A stretch of DNA of 64,000 nt from Nocardia cyriacigeorgica (GCF_029868385.1 NZ_JARWNX010000047.1:89783-153782), one strand, 5' to 3'; numbered from the stretch's first letter, positions 35,137 through 44,655 are shown. Notes: generated by a model not told the origin, from the letters alone. Numbers and translations: made by a program.

Positions 35137-35450
35137 TTAGTTGGTGAGGTCGAGTTCCCATCCTGCGAAGTGTGCACGCATCGTGGTGATGGTGTTTTCG
35201 TCGATTCCGTAGGCGGTGAAGTCGCGGTCGGGTATCTGGCGCAGGAACGACAGGGACTCGGCGAATATGGTCGAGTCGAAGCCGGGGTTGTGGTCGGTGG
35301 CGATCGTGATCAGCTGCTTCTGCGAATAGCGCCCGCTGTCGAGTATTTGCCTCGCTGTCGAGATAGTCTCGCGGTGCCTATCGGTTGAACAGGGCATCCA
35401 CCTTGCCGGTGGCCGCGTAGTCGGGGTGCAGGAGTCGTTAGGTCCACAGT
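35137..35450 (-). pseudogene. AbiEii/AbiGii-type nucleotidyltransferase toxin, C-terminal remnant
   Basis: Two frames must be joined to read a family-like protein. LLHPDYAATGKVDALFNR (ending in TAG near 35381) and APRDYLDSEA give the LHPxxxAxxKxxALxxRxxPRD signature. One base away, QILDSGRYSQKQLITIA, DHNPGFDSTIFAESLSFL and IPDRDFTAYGID match the helical C-terminus of AbiEii-family toxins. An in-frame stop and a frameshift mark it as dead. The N-terminal catalytic half and the antitoxin gene are missing. AbiE systems are type IV toxin-antitoxin phage-exclusion modules. Confidence 0.6.
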
Positions 35451-35748
35451 CCCCACCGGCACGAACTGGACCTACTGACATGAACTCGTGCTTTGGTGCG
35501 AGCCGCTGACTAGTGCGTTCAGGATGGCGCTTGTAACAGTCACTATTGGCCAATTCGTGGCATCTGTCGATCGATTGACCTGGGCTTTTCTGGTTTGTCT
35601 CATGCTGTGGCCAGCGGGGTCTGTCTCAGTTGGATGGCACTTCTTCGGTTCGGTCCGAGTTGCCGTGCAGCGCGATCTGCTCGGTGGTGTCGGGGATGGG
35701 TTTGCCGTGTGGGGGTGAGGGTCATGGTGGCGCCGGACCGGGTTCGGT

Positions 35749-36372
35749 TCAGGATGGGTTCGCCTCCGAGGGGCGTGTGTCAGCGATGGTGGCTTGCGGG
35801 TGGGTCTGGTTGATCCGGTGGTACTTCATGAGGACGACTCCGGAGGTGAAGGGTTCGGCTGATACGAGCTTCAGTTGGGCAGGTGTTCGGCCCCCGTCGA
35901 AGAGTGCTTTGCCGTGCCCGAGGAACAGGGGGTGGACCAGGAGGTGGAGCTCGTCGATGAGTCCGAGGTCATCGAGGGCTCGGATTACTGCGAGGCTGCC
36001 GTAGACCACGATGTCGCCGCCGCCACGCTTGAGTTCGGTGATCTCGTCGGGATCGATGCGTTCGAGTGCGCGGGTGTGCTGCCATGGTGCGGTGTCCCCG
36101 GACGCGGAGACGACGATCTTGTCCATGTTGTCGACGCGCCGGGCGTAACGTCTCAGTTCGTCCGGCTCGTCGGGGTCGTGGGCGGCTTGTGGCCAGTGGC
36201 TGGCGAAGTCGGCGTGCGTGATCCGGCCCAGCATCAGGAGATCGGCGTGCTCGACGAGTTCCCGCTCGTATCTGTGCATGTGGTCATCGATCAGCAGCCA
36301 GTCCATCTCGTCCTGCGGGCCGGCGACGAATCCGTCGAGAGTGGTCCACATTGAGACCACGATCTTGCGCAT
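35749..36372 (-). CDS. Dihydrofolate-reductase/RibD C-terminal family protein
   Basis: A 207-residue NADPH-binding reductase-like protein: VVSMWTTLDGFVAGPQDEMDWL at the start, a central LLMLGRITHADFASHWP, VVYGSLAVIRALDDLGLIDELHLLVHPLFLGHGKALF, and a short disordered tail. This is the stand-alone RibD_C/YyaP-type fold, not a true folate enzyme. GGAGGG precedes ATG 36372. It lies inside the island but has chromosome-like GC. Two further members lie at 52341 and 53051. Confidence 0.85.
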   Translation of the reverse strand: MRKIVVSMWTTLDGFVAGPQDEMDWLLIDDHMHRYERELVEHADLLMLGRITHADFASHWPQAAHDPDEPDELRRYARRVDNMDKIVVSASGDTAPWQHTRALERIDPDEITELKRGGGDIVVYGSLAVIRALDDLGLIDELHLLVHPLFLGHGKALFDGGRTPAQLKLVSAEPFTSGVVLMKYHRINQTHPQATIADTRPSEANPS

Positions 36373-36478
36373 CTTTTACCCTCCGTCGTAGCGCCTGTTT
36401 GCGTAATGTTGGCCGTGCCATCATTCGTACCGGTGGCAGGTCTTGTTGCCCTCCGGGCAGTCGTGGCCGTTTGGTTTG

Positions 36479-36997
36479 TCAGCCGTGGCCGAAGGCGGCC
36501 AGGACGGGTTCGGGTGTGAGCTCGGGGAAGCGTTCCTGGAAGTCCAGTACTGCAACCCAGGTCGGGCGTAGACCGATCCGGACCATCCGCAGGCCCGGCT
36601 GGTCGATCGCCTCCAGGTAGGCATTGCCTGCTTCCTCGCCCATGCCTGCACGCTGCATGGTGGCGTATTCGGGCAGAACCCCGTCGACCTCGGCCAGGGT
36701 TACCTTCCCGCGCAGCATCAGCGCTTGCGGTGGGCCGTCGGCGGTGTCGATGCAGATCGCCACATCGGGGCGTGTCTGCAGGTCTCGGACTTTGTAGGTG
36801 CCGGCGAACGCGCCGATGACCACCTCGTCGCCGGTCCACAGAAAGTTGACCGGGATCAGCCGCGGTGTTCCGTCTTTGCCGGTGTAGGCCAGGCGCGCCA
36901 CCAAGGGGCTGGTGAGCAGGCGCTGTGCCGTGGGGGTGTTCAGCAGTTCGAGGTCACCTTGCCGCAGGTTCGCGGTGTCGTCGTTCATCGGGCTCAT
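36479..36997 (-). CDS. PPOX-class flavin/F420-binding protein
   Basis: A 172-residue split-barrel protein of the pyridoxamine-5'-phosphate-oxidase-like superfamily: LLTSPLVARLAYTGKDGTPRLIPVNFLWTGDEVVIGAFAGTYKVRDL and DVAICIDTADGPPQALMLRGKVTL. In actinobacteria such proteins usually bind F420 or FMN. The start MSPMNDD at 36997 follows TAGTTT by 7 nt (leaderless). It is divergent from an HxlR regulator, the probable controller. Confidence 0.8.
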   Translation of the reverse strand: MSPMNDDTANLRQGDLELLNTPTAQRLLTSPLVARLAYTGKDGTPRLIPVNFLWTGDEVVIGAFAGTYKVRDLQTRPDVAICIDTADGPPQALMLRGKVTLAEVDGVLPEYATMQRAGMGEEAGNAYLEAIDQPGLRMVRIGLRPTWVAVLDFQERFPELTPEPVLAAFGHG

Positions 36998-37038
36998 GAG
37001 CTCCAAACTAAGCGATTAACTCCTAAAGAACAAGTATT

Positions 37039-37066
37039 GATCCTAATTCAGGATCTAAAGTACCCT
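37039..37066. promoter_or_regulatory. HxlR operator dyad and leaderless -10 box
   Basis: A perfect dyad GATCCT-aattc-AGGATC (37039-37055) lies in the AT-rich gap between the PPOX gene and the HxlR gene. TACCCT (37061-37066) is 7 nt before GTG 37074. Confidence 0.55.
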
Positions 37067-37073
37067 GATGGTT

Positions 37074-37763
37074 GTGAGTGACATGCGTAGCTATGGGGAT
37101 CCGTGTGGCGTGGCCCGCGCCCTGGATGTCATCGGCGAGCGGTGGGCGGTGTTGGTGGTGCGGAACCTGCTGCTCGGACCGAAGCGGTTCAACGACCTGC
37201 TCGGTGGTCTGCCCGGTGTGAGTCCGAATGTGCTGAGCCAGCGGTTGCGCGAGCTGGTCGAGCACGGCGTCGTTCAGCGCCGCGAGCTGGAGCCGCCGGC
37301 CCGTGTCCGCCTCTACGAACTCACCGAATGGGGTCATGCCCTGGAGCCCATCTTGCTGGAGCTGGGACGGTGGGGCAGCCAAGCTCCCATCTCGCCCGAC
37401 GGCGCCCTGGGTGTCGACTCCCTGCTGCTCAGCGTCAAGGCCGCCTTCGACTCGACTCGGGCGGCGGAACGACGCGGCATCTACGAGCTTCGTATCGACG
37501 CCGACACCTACACCGTCGAAGTCGCCGATGCCGCTGTTCGGATCAGTCACGCCAGTGCACCCGCACCGCCCGACGCGACCCTGGCCACCGACCTGGACAC
37601 TCTCCGGGCTGTCTGCGATCACCGCACTACCATCGACGGCGCGGTCCGATCCGGCACCCTGCGTCTCGACGGCACCGAACATTCCACGCAAAACCTGACA
37701 AGCCTTCTCCTGGCACCGTTCTCACCCCAACCAACAGCAGAGCCATCACGCGGGAGTCGCTGA
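37074..37763 (+). CDS. HxlR-family transcriptional regulator with SCP2-like C-terminus
   Basis: A 229-residue winged-helix protein. The HxlR core is textbook: GDPCGVARALDVIGERWAVLVVRNLLLGPKRFNDLLGGLPGVSPNVLSQRLRELVEHGVV and RLYELTEWGHALEPILLELGRWG. The remaining 110 residues resemble the sterol-carrier-like domain attached to many actinobacterial HxlR proteins and could bind a small lipid. GTG 37074 is preferred to ATG 37068 because it lies 7 nt from TACCCT. It is divergent from the PPOX gene. Confidence 0.86.
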   Translation: MSDMRSYGDPCGVARALDVIGERWAVLVVRNLLLGPKRFNDLLGGLPGVSPNVLSQRLRELVEHGVVQRRELEPPARVRLYELTEWGHALEPILLELGRWGSQAPISPDGALGVDSLLLSVKAAFDSTRAAERRGIYELRIDADTYTVEVADAAVRISHASAPAPPDATLATDLDTLRAVCDHRTTIDGAVRSGTLRLDGTEHSTQNLTSLLLAPFSPQPTAEPSRGSR

Positions 37764-37929
37764 CAAGCTCGACCCACTCAGGGGCCAACCGGAAACGCAA
37801 TCGGCGGCACAAATCCCCTCGGTGAGTCCGAACCGTCACGAGTAAGGGACCCCTCTGTGCCAACCCCGAGTGAGGCAGGATCTGCCACGGAAACTTTGGT
37901 GTGAGAGCGAGCGAGGAGTACCAGCCCCG

Positions 37930-38302
37930 ATGGGGTCGACGAGTGATGGGGTGCCCGATCCGGAGGTTTCGGCGAAGGCGAAGTCGCGGAGGTTCTCCGC
38001 GGCCTATAAGACGAGGATTCTCGCTGAGTACGAGGGCCTGGACAAGGCCGGTAAGGGCGCGTTGCTGCGGCGGGCGGGCCTGTATTCGTCGCTGTTGACG
38101 AACTGGCGAGATCAGCGCGACAAGGGTGCGTGGGCGGCGCTGGCGCAGCCGGCGGGGCGGCCGAAGGCCGATACTCGGGACCGTGAGGACGCTCGGTTGC
38201 AGCGGGAGAACGAGCAGCTGCGCGCGGAGTTGGGCAAGGCGCGCAAGGTGATCGAGGTGCAGGGAAAACTCTCGGACCTGTTGGGTCAGCTCGCGACCGA
38301 AC
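37930..38302 (+). pseudogene. IS3-family transposase OrfA fragment
   Basis: [19 protein letters not shown] opens an HTH of IS3 OrfA proteins, followed by [28 protein letters not shown] and the leucine-zipper region [37 protein letters not shown]. The frame then runs abruptly into unrelated sequence. The OrfB integrase half (DDE) is absent, so the element is truncated and cannot move by itself. GCGAGGAG lies upstream of ATG 37930. The junction with ArsR-like DNA is at about 38300. Confidence 0.72.
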
Positions 38303-38575
38303 GAACTCGCCGACACCGGCCGAGAACGTCTCCGCGAACTCGGCGTCGACACCGACCGCCTGCCGCCGCGCCGACCCGCGATCCGCTACTGCGTCGACTG
38401 GAGCGAACACCGTTATCACTTGGCCGGCGGCCTCGGCGCGGCTCTGACCGCCCGCCTGTTCGACCTGGACTGGGTGCGCTGGGGCGCCGCCCCGCGCCAG
38501 GTCCATGTGACCAACCAGGGGGGTCGCGGGCTTGGAACATTCACTCGGTCTGGTACTCGGCACGGCCTGAACTGA
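38303..38575 (+). pseudogene. ArsR-family regulator, C-terminal fragment
   Basis: In the frame starting at 38303 the sequence reads [20 protein letters not shown], then [39 protein letters not shown] and a diverged tail ending at TGA 38575. This is the C-terminal part of ArsR/SmtB-type regulators common in actinobacteria. The N-terminal winged helix is missing and replaced by the transposase fragment, so an IS3 insertion or deletion destroyed the gene. Confidence 0.6.
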
Positions 38576-38640
38576 AATCGCTTCCCGGCACTGCAGGAAT
38601 TCAGCAATCGTCGGGCAAGAGAATGAATGTTCGAGAATGC

Positions 38641-39123
38641 CTACGGGCGGTGTCGTCCGTGGGTGTTTCGGGTCTGTACGCCGCGTTCGCGAAGTTTGGT
38701 CAGGACTGTGGTGTGGGCGACGCCGAGGTGGTCGCCGATTCGGGCGAGTGACCAGCCGAGTTTGTAGAGGTGGATGGCGGTGTCGACTTGGTCGGGGGTC
38801 AGGCCGCGGCGACGCATCGGTACCGCGTGTCGGTGTAGGATGTTGCTGACCGTGCGTCGTTCGGTACCGAATCGGGCGGCCAGTTCGTACATGGTTGCTC
38901 CGGCCTTGTAACCGGCGATCAGCTCCGCGACTCGGTCGGCGTCGAGTTGCCGTGCCCGCTGTTGTTTGGGGCGTTCCACGGGTGGCGGGGCCGGTGCTGT
39001 GGTGTCGGGTAGCGTCTGGATCAAATTTTCCAGGGTTTCAGCCTGCGTTTCAGGGCTTCTACCTGCGGTTTCAGGGTTGTAGTAAGGTCCCCCAAGGTCC
39101 ACAAAATAGTGGGTTCGGTCCAC
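38641..39123 (-). CDS. Double helix-turn-helix (Hin-recombinase-like) protein
   Basis: A 160-residue protein, paralogous to the broken gene at 34.5-35.1 kb. After a polar N-terminus it has [57 protein letters not shown] and then a second [34 protein letters not shown]. Both resemble the resolvase C-terminal DNA-binding fold; no serine-recombinase catalytic domain is present. The C-terminus is basic. It may be a DNA-binding factor of a mobile element. The start is uncertain. Confidence 0.6.
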   Translation of the reverse strand: MDRTHYFVDLGGPYYNPETAGRSPETQAETLENLIQTLPDTTAPAPPPVERPKQQRARQLDADRVAELIAGYKAGATMYELAARFGTERRTVSNILHRHAVPMRRRGLTPDQVDTAIHLYKLGWSLARIGDHLGVAHTTVLTKLRERGVQTRNTHGRHRP

Positions 39124-39640
39124 GACCGGACCCGCTGCTTTATTTGGTTCGGTTCCGCGTTTGGTTCCGGCTTCCCTCTGGGAGAATGAGCTACTGGTTC
39201 GCGGGAGCCGTCAGGGTCGTCTCGCAGCGGAACGCAGGTCAGATCTCTATGACCGCTCGTGTTGGGCGGGACCGCTAAGAGTCGCTGCCTTGAACGTGAA
39301 CCCTGTCCGGGGGCCGCGCTGCGACGGCCGCACGACCGTGTGTCGCTCGGATCGCTTTGGTGGCTGGCTACACCCGATGGAGCCGGCCGCATGATGCTGT
39401 TCCACAAGGATTCCAGGGTGCTTGGTTCAGGCCATTGCACGGTCGGCAGGTCCTCTGGTTGCGGTCGGGGGAGGGTGGCGCATTTCGAGGTCACGGTCGG
39501 CGGGGTCGACGGTATGCGATCGGTGGTCCATAGTGGCCGTTCGTCGTCGTAGGTCGGGCGTGCGGCCGCACGGCTTTGCGGGTGTGGTCGGTGCCAGAGT
39601 TGATCAGCTCGGTGATGTGGTCGGCTACGCTGCCGACGGC
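39124..39640. other. Intergenic island DNA with short TTTCAGG repeats at its edge
   Basis: No supportable gene. Near 39025-39080 the motif TTTCAG(G/C) recurs three times at intervals of about 20 bp, in the 5' region of the HTH gene. The remainder has only shadow frames. Confidence 0.4.
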
Positions 39641-40270
39641 ACCTGGGACGGGTGTTGACCGAGTTGTTGGCGTGGCCGACACCGTCGGCGATCTGGACTG
39701 GGCGGTATCGATCGACCCGACGATCGCGCGCCCGTCAGCCTGCCGCCGGTGCCCTCACCAGCGACCCGGAGTGCGATTTATGAACAGGCCGACCAAGGGG
39801 CTGGGGCGCTCGCGGGACGGATAGACCACCAAAGTGCCCACCTGACCACCGATGGTCACGGCCGCAGCCTGATGGTGCTGATCACGTCCAAGCAGGCCGC
39901 GGACTTCCCGATGCTGCCCGCAATCCTTGAGTGGCGCCCCGAGGGTGGTTCACCCCGGCGCATTTCCCAGAAACGGTTGTCGCTGACAAGGCGTGTCTGG
40001 CAGCGTCGAGCCAGACGGTGTTGCGGCGCAGGCGCATACGTGCATTGATTTCCGAGCGGGCCAATCACCTCGCCACTCGCAAGCGTTGGGGACGTGCCGG
40101 CGGGTGGCCACTGGTCTCTACGCCGTTGTCTACAAATCCGCAACGTGGTGGAGCGGGTGTTCAACAAGGTCAAACACCCGCGCGCGGTAGCGACCGCTAC
40201 GGTGAGCTCGCCATCACCTCCGCGCCGGATTTGTGCTGGCCCTTGTCGTCGAATGGCTCATAATCATTGC
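39641..40270 (+). pseudogene. IS5-family transposase, heavily frameshifted
   Basis: Pieces of a DDE transposase appear in order in different frames: ADGTWDG, VGDLDWAVSIDPTIARP (first catalytic Asp region), TTDGHGRSLMVLITSKQAADFPMLPAILE, ETVVADKAC (second Asp region), RRRRIRALISERANH and NVVERVFNKVKHPRAVATATVS (near the Glu region). This is the layout of actinobacterial IS5-type transposases, but at least four frameshifts separate the parts. Terminal inverted repeats were not identified. Confidence 0.7.
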
Positions 40271-40756
40271 CAGACAACGATACTGTCTGAAACCTCTTGG
40301 CCAATTGTAGGATTCAGCGTAGCGCCGGGGTCGGCGTCCAAGGTCGACGCAGGAATTGGTGGTGGCAGAGGCTCAGCGTTGGGAGTCGGTGTGGGCGGGA
40401 CGTGGACGAACGCGGTGCCGCGCTGGAGAAGGATGTCCGAATGTGGATCGAGAAGTGGAGTACATGTCCGCGGCCATACGTCAGGCGCACGTCTGCCTAG
40501 GAGATCCTCGGGCCCCTCGCCAGATATCTACAACAATGAATTTCACGGTGTGGATCGTCCAGGCGTCTGAAGCGTCGGCAAAGATCGGGTTTGCCGCGAA
40601 CTTCCAATCGGGTCTCGGCCGTGGAAAGTACGGTCCACGTCTATCGTCGCCATAGCGATCGGACCGCGCAATGGCTGTCGGCCATAAGTAAAATTTCTCT
40701 TGACATCAGCAAATTCGCAAATCGGGTTAACATCGAACACCATCAAGGAATCATAG
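40271..40756. other. AT-richer upstream region of the STAND nuclease gene
   Basis: No gene is supported. Base composition falls sharply near 40660. TTGACA (40700-40705), a consensus -35, is followed by a TAACAT element (40728-40733) at a long 22-bp spacing; AAGGA (40745-40749) is the ribosome-binding site of the next gene. Confidence 0.45.
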
Positions 40757-43700
40757 TTGGCAGATTACAACTTTCACACGCTTTCTTCGTCAGACTTCGA
40801 ATTGCTGGTGCGAGACCTACTTCAAGCCGACCTCGGTATTCGTCTGGAGGCGTTCGCTCATGGCCCAGACGGTGGAGTGGACCTCAGATCAACCGAAAAT
40901 GGAAATAAGATTGTAGTTCAGTGCAAGCATTTCAGCAGATCGCCATTCTGGAAGCTAAGGCGTGCTGCACGCGAAGAGAAGATCAAGATGGACGTCGAGA
41001 GGCCCGACGAATACTATTTCGTAACTTCCCGAGAACTGTCACGGACACAAAAGGATACTTTACTGGAAGAGCTCTCGCCACACCTAGTGAATTCTAGCGG
41101 GATACTCGGCCTTCACGATCTGAATAACCTTCTTGGAAAATACAAATGTGTTGAAGAGGACCATTTCAAATTATGGATGCCTTCGGTCGGAGTGTTACGT
41201 CGTGCCTTAAATTTGGATACGTCTGGCCCGGAAGGTTCCGTTGAAATTCCAATTGACAGCACTCAGGGTGTGCGCTCGATATTTGGCGATGCAAACTCAA
41301 CATTCGACGATCCGGATTTTATCGTGATCGGTGAGATTCCTGATGTGCCAGCAGAATATATATCGCGTGAGATCTGCGACATACTGATGGAACGATTTGA
41401 ACGCTCCGTCGACTCAGCGGTATGCGCGTTGGTTGGCATGCGGGGTGTAGGTAAGACTCACGTCGCAGCATCTTGTGCGCGGTCGCTAATAGCGGGCGGG
41501 CGAGGCTTGGTGGGTTGGGTGAGTGCCGAAACGGAGATCGAGATGCTGTCTGGATTGACTCGCATCGCTGAGAAGCTCGGGGTTGCCGCACCGAATGGAG
41601 ATCCTGTCGAGTCCGCGCGTCGTTTGCGAGAGCACCTCGCGGTGCGGACAGGGTCGAGTTTAATCGTGTTCGATGACGCGCGCGATCCGGACGCACTTCG
41701 CCCGTATCTCCCCTCGCTCGGTGTGACAAAGGTCGTGATTACCACCACCGATCGCCAGTTCGCAGAACTCGGTCACACGATAGAGGTTGACGTCTTTGCT
41801 CGAGCCGAGTCACGGCAGATTCTAGAAATTCGTACCGGGCTCAGCGACAAGGCTGGTGCTGACGCCGTGGCCGAGCAGCTCGGCGATCTACCCTTGGCTA
41901 TCGCGGCTGCTGCAGCTACAATTCGCGCGCGAGGCTACAGCTATTCGCGATATCTCGATCGATTGCGGCAGGAAACGATCGCCAGCGCGCTCAAGCGCCG
42001 ACAAGGCCAGCAGTATCCGCGCAGCGTCGAAGCTGCTTTGCTGTTGGCGATTGACGCGGTCCAGTCAGGCGACACGAATGGAATTACTACCAATCTTTTA
42101 ATGATTGTCTCAGTCTTGTCTCACAAAGGTATGGGCCGCGAGCTGTTGCCCCGTATCCCACTCGATGTCGAAGTAGTCGAAGCAGCTATTGAGCGATGTG
42201 TGCGTGGTTCTGTTCTGTCGTATTCTATCGGCGGTCGAGCGATCATCATGCATCGCTTAACAAGGCAAGTGGTCCGCGAACGGGTCGGGGGAAATAACGG
42301 ATTGACCTGGGCTGCATGTGCAACTTTGGATCTGCTCGATCCAGACCTGGACGATCAGATTACCTGGCATCAGAGAGAATCTGTTGTCAATGCAGCAAAC
42401 CATATTGAAGCGTTGTGGAAAATTGTAAAAACCCATGTAGCGAACAAGGATATTGTCGGACGTGTGCTCTATGCAAGGAAATTTGCAGCACATCTTCTAT
42501 GCATGATCGGAGCCGATACGTATGGCGCATTGCATATACATCGCGATGTGGTGAAAGAATGCGAAATTGCCTTCGATTTCAATCATCCCAATACTCTCTC
42601 CGCCCGGAATGCGCTTGCGTTCTCACTTGAGCGTGCTGGAAAACTTTCCGAATCAATCAAGCTGTTCGAGAAGACCCTTCACGATTGTGAACGAATCCAT
42701 GGTGTCAATCATATTAATACTTACCGGACGTTTCTCGGCCTAGCTGGGGCCTATGAGTCGGCTGGTCGCTCCGCTGATGCTGTTGGCTTCTACGAACGTG
42801 CCCTTGCTGATGCAAAGCGCATTTTCGGCATAGACCACCCACGAACCTGGGACTGTCGAAATGACCTTGCTGTATCCTATCGAGCAGCGGCCCGAACTGT
42901 CGACGCGATCCAGCTCAGCGAGAATGTCCTCAGCGACAGCGAAAGACGCTTCGGATCAAATCACCGTAACACTATCGTAGCTCGTAATAATCTCGCTATC
43001 GCCTACAATGACGGTAATCGAAAAGGTGACGCCATCGACTTGCTAGTGCGAGCTCTCGGTGACGCTGAACACCTTCTTGGCGTCGGCCACCCGAGCACGA
43101 TATCCGTGAGAAATAGTCTCGCTGCTATGTACGCTCATATGGAGCGTGGATTAGAAGCAATCGGTCTTTTGAAGAAGAGTCTCTGCGCTGTAGAGCAAGA
43201 TCTCGGCCAAGACCACATTGAGACCGTCATAATGGAGGGTGAACTTGCATCTATTTATATGCAATCAGATTGTCCCAACGACGCGATCGCCTGCTACGAA
43301 CGAGCGATTGCCACTGCCGAGCGTCTTGACACCGATCATCCCTTGATTGACGGTTTTCGGAAAAATCTTGCCACTGCTTACGTGTCGCAGGGAAAGTGGG
43401 ATGCGGCAATTCTCCTACTTGAGGGATTGGCTATATGTCCCAGCAGGGTCCCGGCGATAGATGCCCGCTTGGCGCTCCTCAGGCGAAACCAGCTCGCTGC
43501 TGCCTATATGTCGACAGATAGAGCTGAGGAGGCTATTGGATTATGGTCGGAGGATTTCTCCTCCGCGCTGACAGTCCTTGGGCCTGACCATCCTGATACG
43601 CGTATCATTCGCGAAAACCTTCTTGAGGCGTACCAGTCTGAAGGTTGTTATCCGGAGATTATTTCGATCCTCGAGAAAATTCTTACCGAGAGCGAGGTTC

Positions 43701-44290
43701 TCAACGGACCCGACCGCGACGATATCCGGTCACTGCTGACTCGGCTGGCGAGAGCCTACCACGAGTCGGACCGATATGCTGACGCGGTCCCTTTCTATGA
43801 ACGCGCGCTCACAATTGCTGAGGAGACTCTTGGTCTCGACCATGCCGAAACCCTTGTAATCTGTAACAATCTCGCCGATGACTATGACTTGTCCGGGCGC
43901 TCAAGTGAGGCCATCCATCTGTTCGAGCGCACCTTCAAGGATCGTATGCGGACCCTCGGGATGGGCGATCCCGCAACAATCGCTACTCTCGCAAATCTTA
44001 TTCGTGCCCATTGCTCAGCCGATCGGCATGGCGCCGCCGCAATAACTCTCTACGAAGGTATCGCCACAGATAATGGATACAAGCTGGATATTAATCATCC
44101 TGCCACACGAACTCTCTACAACAATGTCGCAACCGCTTACGCGATGACAGGCCGCTATGCCGAGGCTGTTAGCCTGCTTGCCCCGGCACTTGCCAGCGCA
44201 GAACTCGCCAACGGCGCTGATAGTGTGGAGGCCCTTGCCCTTCGTAAGAACATTGCCGCCATCAGCCATGCACGCGAGGCGTCGGATTGA
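40757..44290 (+). CDS. Mrr-like nuclease / NB-ARC NTPase / TPR protein (STAND-type, candidate defence gene)
   Basis: A 1,177-residue, three-part protein. Residues 1-150 resemble Mrr-type restriction endonucleases: an N-terminal helix (FHTLSSSDFELLVRDLLQA), then the PD-(D/E)XK core GPDGGVDLRS and VVQCKHF, with D and QxK in place. Residues 200-420 form an NB-ARC NTPase: Walker A GMRGVGKTHVA, Walker B SLIVFDDARD, TKVVITTTDRQ, and the GLPL-like motif LGDLPLAIAAAAATIRA. From about residue 600 there are some twelve 42-residue kinesin-light-chain-type TPRs (LAxxYxxxGRxxDAVxxYERAL, DHPxT). Known STAND proteins sense a ligand through repeats, oligomerise and activate the effector. AAGGA lies 7 nt before TTG 40757. 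GC is about 43-48% in sampled lines against about 65-70% around it, a strong sign of transfer. Confidence 0.85.
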   Translation: MADYNFHTLSSSDFELLVRDLLQADLGIRLEAFAHGPDGGVDLRSTENGNKIVVQCKHFSRSPFWKLRRAAREEKIKMDVERPDEYYFVTSRELSRTQKDTLLEELSPHLVNSSGILGLHDLNNLLGKYKCVEEDHFKLWMPSVGVLRRALNLDTSGPEGSVEIPIDSTQGVRSIFGDANSTFDDPDFIVIGEIPDVPAEYISREICDILMERFERSVDSAVCALVGMRGVGKTHVAASCARSLIAGGRGLVGWVSAETEIEMLSGLTRIAEKLGVAAPNGDPVESARRLREHLAVRTGSSLIVFDDARDPDALRPYLPSLGVTKVVITTTDRQFAELGHTIEVDVFARAESRQILEIRTGLSDKAGADAVAEQLGDLPLAIAAAAATIRARGYSYSRYLDRLRQETIASALKRRQGQQYPRSVEAALLLAIDAVQSGDTNGITTNLLMIVSVLSHKGMGRELLPRIPLDVEVVEAAIERCVRGSVLSYSIGGRAIIMHRLTRQVVRERVGGNNGLTWAACATLDLLDPDLDDQITWHQRESVVNAANHIEALWKIVKTHVANKDIVGRVLYARKFAAHLLCMIGADTYGALHIHRDVVKECEIAFDFNHPNTLSARNALAFSLERAGKLSESIKLFEKTLHDCERIHGVNHINTYRTFLGLAGAYESAGRSADAVGFYERALADAKRIFGIDHPRTWDCRNDLAVSYRAAARTVDAIQLSENVLSDSERRFGSNHRNTIVARNNLAIAYNDGNRKGDAIDLLVRALGDAEHLLGVGHPSTISVRNSLAAMYAHMERGLEAIGLLKKSLCAVEQDLGQDHIETVIMEGELASIYMQSDCPNDAIACYERAIATAERLDTDHPLIDGFRKNLATAYVSQGKWDAAILLLEGLAICPSRVPAIDARLALLRRNQLAAAYMSTDRAEEAIGLWSEDFSSALTVLGPDHPDTRIIRENLLEAYQSEGCYPEIISILEKILTESEVLNGPDRDDIRSLLTRLARAYHESDRYADAVPFYERALTIAEETLGLDHAETLVICNNLADDYDLSGRSSEAIHLFERTFKDRMRTLGMGDPATIATLANLIRAHCSADRHGAAAITLYEGIATDNGYKLDINHPATRTLYNNVATAYAMTGRYAEAVSLLAPALASAELANGADSVEALALRKNIAAISHAREASD

Positions 44291-44655
44291 CAGTATCAGA
44301 TAGTTGAGAATGATATGAGACCCAAAGTTTCATGAAATATATATTGCACTCCAAAAGATTTCACCACTATCACTCAGCCGCTACTCACCGGCCACGAACG
44401 AATCCCATTGACCGCAAGTTATTGCGAGGCACGACGTTGCTGCAGGGGTTGACCTGACAGATCCACGGAAGTGCCCCACCGTATATTGCCCGGATTAGGC
44501 GTGAGATCTCGCTGAAAGAGGGTATATGCGCTCATGTAGTGCCTCCCTCTTCGTTTCTCGGATTGAGAAGGCGCCCGCCTTGGAAGGCGTCGGAAAATGA
44601 GGCTGGGGTTCGGAGGTGGGGACGATTCTGGCTCGAATGGCGTTATCAGGCAGGA
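44291..44655. other. Intergenic tail of the low-GC segment
   Basis: AT-rich for the first 70 bases, then chromosome-like GC. No gene, RNA or clear terminator is supported. Confidence 0.4.

Noticed and set aside
39010..39090. TTTCAGG repeats resembling a short CRISPR-like array
   Set aside because: Only three degenerate copies with unequal short spacing, and they lie in the 5' part of an open frame; no cas genes.
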